NCBI GenBank assembly: GCA_944472135.2
Contig: OX235262.1
Span: 43,823,804 to 43,887,803, forward strand
Direction of reading: 5' to 3'
Length of the DNA stretch: 64,000 nt
Origin: Trichobilharzia regenti
Taxonomy: Eukaryota; Platyhelminthes; Trematoda; Strigeidida; Schistosomatidae
Shown here: positions 37,001 through 45,500 of the stretch, piece by piece
How positions within the stretch are numbered: position 1 is the first letter of the stretch
How the letters are laid out: every line of letters begins with the position of its first letter
The notes under the pieces: model-generated
What the model was told of the DNA's origin: nothing
Seen by the model: the letters and a program-made list of their open reading frames with translations, nothing else
The model's database searches: none
Position numbers and translations under genes: made by a program

Positions 37001-39451
37001 CAAAATTCCCTGTTCGTTGGGCACCACCTGAAGTATTTCAATCCACGTATACAGCTAAAGCTGATGTATGGAGTTTTGGTAAGTATTTAGTAGAAATGTT
37101 TTTCTTTTATTAAAAATGTATAAATAACATCTGCTCCTCTTATTTTTTTTTAAAATAGATTACAAACAGGAACAAAAAAGCTTTTCAACATTTAGAATGC
37201 TCTGTAGAATATTCGCTATTTATTATTTTTCCTATGAACCACATTGATTGTTTACATTATAGGCACAATGGTGCTAGTGACGACAGTGGTATCTGATTAC
37301 CTAAACTATTAAATGCAAAAATTATATTTGCTAGTTGGACCGTTTTTAGGCACACAGATACGCACATACTCTATCTGTGTGAGAAGATCTACTCATAGTA
37401 AGTCAACATGGAACAGACACCTCATTAACTTCCACATTTGGGTACCTTTACATTACAAAACGAAACTTCATCCTCAACACTCTGAGTTCTGACACCATAA
37501 AAGAGGAGCTGAACACTCTAGAAAGGATTTATCATTGAAAATGGCTACTGTGGTCCCCTCATCATGAAGTTTATGAAGTCTACACCACCAAAACCACGCG
37601 TACACACTTTCTGTCCATAAAAATTTCTCTATGTTAATTTGGAATTCAGTGGAGACTCAACGGCAGAAATATTAAGGAACTGAACTTCGAATTACTTTCT
37701 CTACAAAACCATTGATCTGTATGAACGCTAAGTGGTGTAGATCGCCTGTCTGAAGTCCTCAAGATGTGAAACACCAGCTATTGAATACTGTTGATGAAAT
37801 CACTCAAAATTCCTTGACTATGGCGCAGATTCACTCACTGCTTATCATCTTCAACATTCTGATCGTGTTCGTTACCGTACACTAGTAGTTATTCTCATCC
37901 TCACATTCATGTTTGTCTATGGCAGTATTATTACATTACCGTTGATTATCGTTTTTCTGCATAATATTATTCCCTTGAGTTCTGACTGGAACACTGAGCT
38001 TCAGAGGCACATTCCCATTTCACTCTATTCTCTTAAGCCTTTTTTTAATAGTTATCTCCACGATTATCCATAAGCTTTCATTTTCTCATCACACGAGCTC
38101 ATGCACGTCATCCTTGGGCAACGTCTAACTCATCGCTACCCGTTTGGCTTACCAGCTGGTATACGATATCACTGAACGGTCTCCTCAGAGTATATCTTAT
38201 CCATCTCTATTTCTTTCTTTCTAATCGTTAGTACGGAGTGAAGGCAGCTGTTGACGAAAGTCTGCAACCTGTCTGAAATATGTTTCGTCTCGTGCCAAGT
38301 ATCCAAACTATGTGAATGTACTGACTTTACATTAGTGTTGAATCTTGTTCCCTGTGCTGAATACAGCAGATTTCAGGTTATTGGGTATCCATCTTGCTGT
38401 AGCGATCCTCTCATTGGTATATATAATTAGCTAGATGACGTTTCGTTTGGAAATTCTCATGCTAAATATGACTGTATCCTTCCCTGTGTGTTTTATCAAA
38501 TACACTTATGTGAGAGGATATACATATATACTTTAATATTATGTACTATACTTGTATGTTCATCGGACGAAAATGTTAATTAAATATCTACTTGCTGATG
38601 ACCTCTGAAACGTGCTATTCATTTTTACTCAATTTATTTTATTTGAAGCTTACTGTTTTCTTTTCTGTTTCAAAATCCCTTAGAATCTCAAGTATTGGTT
38701 TGCAGGGATTGTGCGTCGGTGTCACAGTGGTTAGGACTCTCACCGACCACGCACATGGTCCGAGGTTCGATCCCCTGCAGACGCACACCTGATATCTATG
38801 GTCGGCCTGCAAAATTTGGGCTACCGATATCACATGCTGAAAATTCCATACTTGTTCCAAAACTACAGTGTGGAATCAAGCTGTAATCAAAAATTAAAAA
38901 AATGGTTACAAGACTTCATCATGAGCTAACATCGGTTAGGGAACTGTTGGAAAACTTGTGAGTACTGGACATCTGTTTCGTCCTACCTTGGGATTTGAAC
39001 CCAGGACCAACGGTTCTCTAACCGATGTCAGCTCATGATGAAATCCTGTAATCCCTTAGAATCTCATCGGTTAATAAAATGCTGCCTAGTTTTTGCATTT
39101 AGAGTTCATCACCTGGTGTTAGTATGTAGGTATAATAAACTAATTAGAATTTCCAATTTTGAAATAGAGTTGATCTCTAGTCTGTATGAATGTTTTATTA
39201 GTATTTCATCATTTAATCGAGCATAATTCAACAATCACTTGTAATTCCATATGATTGCCAATATTTCCCACAGCTATTGTCAGAGGACTGGTTATATGCT
39301 GTCCGTGGCTGCCCAAACCCTGTTTGCCTGGAGTTTGAGTTGAACCCTTAACCACACTGGTTGGGAGTCTAACGCCCCTAGATCAGTAAGCGCTAACACA
39401 GCTTCACACATATGATATCTACCTACTATAAGAGAGGATAGTGACTACAAT

Positions 39452-39524
<73 letters not shown>

Positions 39525-42500
39525 GGTATCTTGTTGGTTATTTAGTATGTATAATTACCAAACTATTTCTGTGTGTAAGAGAGAGAGAGAGGGAAAGTGG
39601 AAGGAGATGCAGATGATCGTAGGTGGATTATCTTTTATTTCTTTTTGAATTTATCTCCAGTGCTATTCACTGCCTCATTTACCAGTTTATTTACTTTTAT
39701 ATCATATCCACTAGGCTTATATGTATATGTATGTTCGTTATTTTTGTAGTTCCATTTATTTATTGATTGATTAACTGGGTGTTTTCTTCTATTTATCACC
39801 TGTTTTTTGTTTTTCACTCAAAAATATGTAATTCTGATAGAAAGCAACAATTTTCCTACGACGTAGTAGTCAGTAGTCATCATCGTGACTTTATGCGTGT
39901 GTTTGACAGTCCAACGCACAGCTAACCAACCATCATTTGTGTATGTGTGTGTGTAGAGAGAGAGAGAGAGAGATGTGTACTAGCATATAAATGCCAAATG
40001 TTTCTGTATGTGTGTTTGTAACTATGCCACCTGTGACATATCAGTACATTTATTGAAAAGGAAAATATCATTTTCACCTTATTCGTCATCACAACTGCAA
40101 TGATTATGATTAGTCAAAATTTGACTAAAAGACATTCATATTCACGTTACTTCATCTCTGTGCTCCACCTCTGCTTTTGATCCCCTATTTATACATTCAC
40201 ATGAAATCGTGTACTGTTGTTGTTGTTATCGTTGTTACTGATGTGGTCGTCATTGTTTCCATTTCACATTCGCTTCACTTGTGTTCTTTCTTTTATTTTC
40301 CTAAATTGAAGTGTAATGAATTACTTTTTCCCATATTTCAATAGTTCGTGTGTGCGTATGTGTGTATGTGATACTGTAAACATACAAGTGTATGCGTATA
40401 CAAACGTGTATAACGCATCTTTGTCCGTGTGTGTGTGTGTGTGTACCCGAGCTTAGTTTTTATTTATCACTGTGTTGTCTCGTTCATTAAAGTTAAATCA
40501 ACTGTCTTACACATTTTGTAGTAAACATGATGGGAAGAGAGAGACAGACTAGGAAGAGTATTTGTATAGTTATGGGGTAATGGAAGTGGGGTTTTATTTT
40601 CTAGAATAGGATGCTTTTATTTGGTGTGGAAGGATTATTGAAAGTCAACAAATAACCGGATAACTGCTTCATCTCATCCTAGTTTGAAACTATTCATCAA
40701 GGCAGGCGAATATTATACTTTCTCATTGATTGTTGTTTCATGATTTACCAACTACTCCCATATCTTTGAAAACAATAATAGTAATATAATAATAATGTCT
40801 TTTATTTTGTCTACGAATTCAAATACATCTTTGACGATATGTTTCACTATCTGTTCATACAAAGGTTTGAGAATATTTACTAACCAACTAGTTGCAGCAT
40901 GGTAGGGAAAATTTCACATATCAAGTATTGGTGTCAACGATACTTTCGGTTTATGCACTTTAGGTAGGCCATACAGTCTTGGCGTGTACGTGCCCTTTGA
41001 CCTGAATTCTTCATATAAACTCTCAGGAAATATCTGTCCCTTCATTAGTTTCTTTAAACATCTAATATTCAGTATATTCTTATGTTGATACTACTGAACT
41101 GTAATCCATTGATATTATTATTGGAAACATTTATTTCCCGATACGAGTTTAAAACAAGCAATAAAGGTTAATAAAGCAGGATTTAATGAATTCATCAAAT
41201 TTCGGTAGAACTCGTCAGCTGAATACTCTACATACACGTATATATATACTATTGAAATTACATTGGGAGATATAAGACTGATTAGTAAATAAACTACATT
41301 GAATTAGACATACAGAAAGACATGTGCGAATGTTTTCCAGGTCATGTTCAAATAGATAAGGGGAGAGGGAGTATGAGAGATTAAAATTAAGACAAAACGC
41401 ATTACGCTTCAATTACATCACTTAAATAGACAATTAGTCACTAGAGAGAGTATATCAAGAACTGCAAATAGAGTAATATCAATAGTAATAGTTATAATAA
41501 TAAGTGTTGAAGTGAGTTAAGATTTTCCTACTGATAAAGGATAGTTTTAAATGAATGAAGAATAACAATAATAATAAGAGGTAGAATAATAAGTAAAACG
41601 TAATACCATGGTAAATTCAGAGTGATGACTATCTCTTTTTGTACACAGAGACCTGGTTTATAAACTCGAATTGCACAAGCCTCTGCAATCGCAAGCATCT
41701 TGTTTCTTTGTCTACTGACAATAGTGAATGACTTGACCGCGTCGATATCATGTCTATGGTCCACAGGATGTTTTTTATTGAGGATTTTGGCACTTTGCAC
41801 TCAGCTGTTTTCAACCACTTTGGCAAATGCTCCATCATGCGAGTAGACAATCGCCTTTCTGTACGACCTATGTATTTGCTTCCACAAACACAATCAAATT
41901 GATATACGCAGTTCTCCCATATCTCTCTTGCGTATACGTGTTATCTGGCTATCGATGAAAGGAAGTGTGTGTACTGTTCACCAGTTCAATCCACCTTCAT
42001 TTATGCCTGTGAGACATAGCCATTGAAAGTGGAAGATATATGAAAAGGCCATATGTGTTTGCTTTCTTTCTCTTCTGTTAGGTGGTACAACAGGTTGAGT
42101 AATGTTAAGGTTAGGCGTAGTGTCTTAGAAAAGAAAGGGAAGTCAACCGATGAGACTGTGAAACTACACTGATCGAGGCATACATAACGCATAACCTAGT
42201 CATCACCTTCCTCGATTAGCCGTGTTAGCTAACAGATTGGAAAAGAACTGAAGATGGGCAAAACAAAACTTGGAATCAGTCCATGAAATCTTTCACAGTC
42301 AGTTTGATCTATGTAGAAGGATGTAGGCTCCCTGATTGGGGTCCTCGGAATTCTAAGAACCAATGGCTGGAGACAGTTGGTGATATGGCTCGAACTTCTA
42401 TATCCATTAAACCCTATGGTTTTTTTCCTATAGTAGTAATCTTCCCCCTTCACATTTCTGCTTATTTATTCTTCTTTTGAATCTCTTTCGTCTTCTTTTG

Positions 42501-45500
42501 TGTGCTACATGGAGTGTGGCGACTCAAATTGTTACATATTTATGGAAAGTTCTATGCGGAAACCAGTCAGTCGCCTAGATGTAACTACAGAATGATTTTA
42601 GTTGCTTGGTGGCAGTATATACTTTACCGCTCCTAAGTTGTCAACAGTCTTAGCACCATTTGTAGTCTCTAAAATCGGAAACAATTGAGCAGTTGTGTAA
42701 TTGTGTAATCCACAACACGTTGCCCATTGAATTCTAAGTCTTCTTTTCAAAAACTGTTTAATCTAAGATTATTATCGTTGAAATTTTTCTGCTCACGACT
42801 CTTCCCACTTAATAAAAGCCTTTTGTTGTATGTACATTTTTCTCTGGACGACATTATTTTTCTAATCTAATCTTAATTACCATTGATTAAGCGTGTGTTT
42901 TTGGTGTATTGAAAACTCTAATCTAGGTGTACTTATGTGGGAGGTGTTCACATGTTGTTCAGAAAATCCTTATCAAGGTATGAATAATACACAAGTTTAT
43001 CAGTATATTGTTGGTGGTGGTCGATTACATAAACCAGCTGTATGTCCTGAAAGAATCTATGTTCTAATGCTTGAATGTTGGCAACATGTAAGTTACACAT
43101 ACATATACTCCCTTCTTGGTTTCTTTATTTGTTTTATATTAGTTTACATTATATACAATGGTAATATTGTCAGTATTATAATTATTATTAGATACAGTGT
43201 CACTGATTTATCTCATTGAATAATAGTCAAAGCCTATGTATGAAAGTGGAACTGTCTGACTCGGGGTCTTTATTAGCGGTTTGGTGACGTGCTGGCATCA
43301 GTTGGAGAAACATTGGAAAACCATAGGGTACTGGACATTTGTTTCGTCCCAACCTGGGACTCTTCATCAGTATGCACTCACTGGGAGTCAAGACGAGGAT
43401 TTTCTGGTTGCCAACCACTTGAACCTGGTTCAATGGTTCATGAATTCTGACTTTTGCCAATTCGCGATATATAGCGCAACCGTCGCCAGCTGGTTTGTTA
43501 TGTCAACTACTCAGGAGTTAAAGTATAACACCTTTTGAAATTTATATAAAATCTTTTGAAATTAAGGATTTATCCGTTAAATAAATATTGGTTTAAACCA
43601 TTTATTTGTGTTACACAATTAGTATGTTTTCTCAGACCACTCTACTATATTTAGTGTGTATTCAGCCCATAGATTCAATCACTGGACTCTGCGTCGGTGG
43701 CACAGTGGTTAGGACTCTCGCCGACCATGCACATGGTCCGAAGTTCGATCCCGTGCTGACGCACACCTGATATCTATGGTCGGCCTGCAAAATTTGGGCT
43801 ACCGATATCCATGCTGAAAATTCCATACTTGTATCAAAAATACAGTGTGAAATCAAGCTGTAATCAAAAATAAATAATAAATAAATATTCACAGAAAAAG
43901 TTAATCGTCACTATTCATATTGATTCTTTTTTTCTATTCACTAGTAGTCTCTGATGATGAAAGACGTGAAAATATGCAACAGTATCTAGGAATAATAAAT
44001 TACTATTTGTACACATCTGTGTAAACAAAGTTTTTCTCAAGAAAAAGATATAAACTATTGCCTAATGAACCAATTATGTTTTGTCCATTATTGATCACAT
44101 AAAATACCTTTTCTAAACTACACCACAAATCCGATGTTTATTTATCTGTTCAACTCTAAAATGCATTCTGGATGCAGACTTGTGTACGTTGGTAATCCAG
44201 TGATAGAATGAATTGTCAGTTAGTCATGTATGAGGTCCCAGATGACGCATACCTAGATTGGTCTCAGTCCTCTAACCGCGATAGTAACCCTGGGAAAGAA
44301 GGAAGGTTATCTGTTAGGCTAGCAACCCCATTCTTTGAAAACAGCACCACCACCGCCAATAAGAGTTCAAATCTTGACCCCCTATCCACAGCACAAAGGA
44401 ATGAAAGAATGAACTTTTGAAGAGGAAAATAAGGTAGTTTCCCACTACATGTAAATTAGTGTGACTAAATTTCAAATTCTAAAATTTTCCGAAAATTCGC
44501 GTAATTACTCATTGCCTAACAACATGCCATGAAATAAAATCTGAGAAGCTGATGAAATGTTATTGTGTATGGAGGGTAAATTACTAGATGAATATGCATT
44601 CACCATCGATTTTTGTCAAATGGGACACATCCATTGTTTTAAGCAATAGACTTCAAAATTGGTAGATCACTGGATTTCGCAGTGATTATTATGATTAACC
44701 CCCATGTGGTAGAATTATATCCATTTGGCCTTCCCTTTTCATCCAAATCTCTTTCTGCAACACTATTGTTACGGTAGGAGACGAGAAACTTGATAAAGGA
44801 ATGTGTATTTGGAATCTGGTATCACTATATAGCGAAATTATGTACACCTTATCTTTAACGCACCATTTTCACAGATCTTCCATGCTGGGCTACTTCTGTC
44901 CTTCATATTGTGTTTCTTGCTGTTCCTTTCACGTCTCCCATGTATCTCCACAATGGCGTATCATTTGCTTTCTCTGACATCAAATCTATCTCCCTGCTAT
45001 TTGATGTTTTATGTCAATGAACGCCTGTCTATATACTATTGATAAATCTCATCAGTAGCACATGCCACACTATATACTTCTGATTGTTTGAGATAAATAA
45101 TTTTATAGCACTTATAACTTACAGCAACCAGCATGGTTTGGTACCCGGCCAGAACGAAGTGATCTGATGAACACTGGATCTCTGTTTCAGAACCACACTG
45201 ACTCCTAACTTAGAAATAGGGAGTGAAGTGATACAGCACGTTGACCGCTTCACTTATTAGGGAAGTACCATCAGTCAGTGCCAGCGGGTTGACCTCTGAC
45301 GAAATCTCATCACGGATACAGGGAGCTCGTTTCGCATATTCCAGTTTACGCCGTCTCTGGCGTAGACGAGATATCGACCAAAGGGCGGGTGTACTGCTCA
45401 TCAGTCCGCTCCGTCCTCCTTTATATATTATTATTATTATGGCCAGCTGTGAGACCTGGCCACTGAGAGTGGAAGACATGAAGAGATTAGCTGTCTTTGA

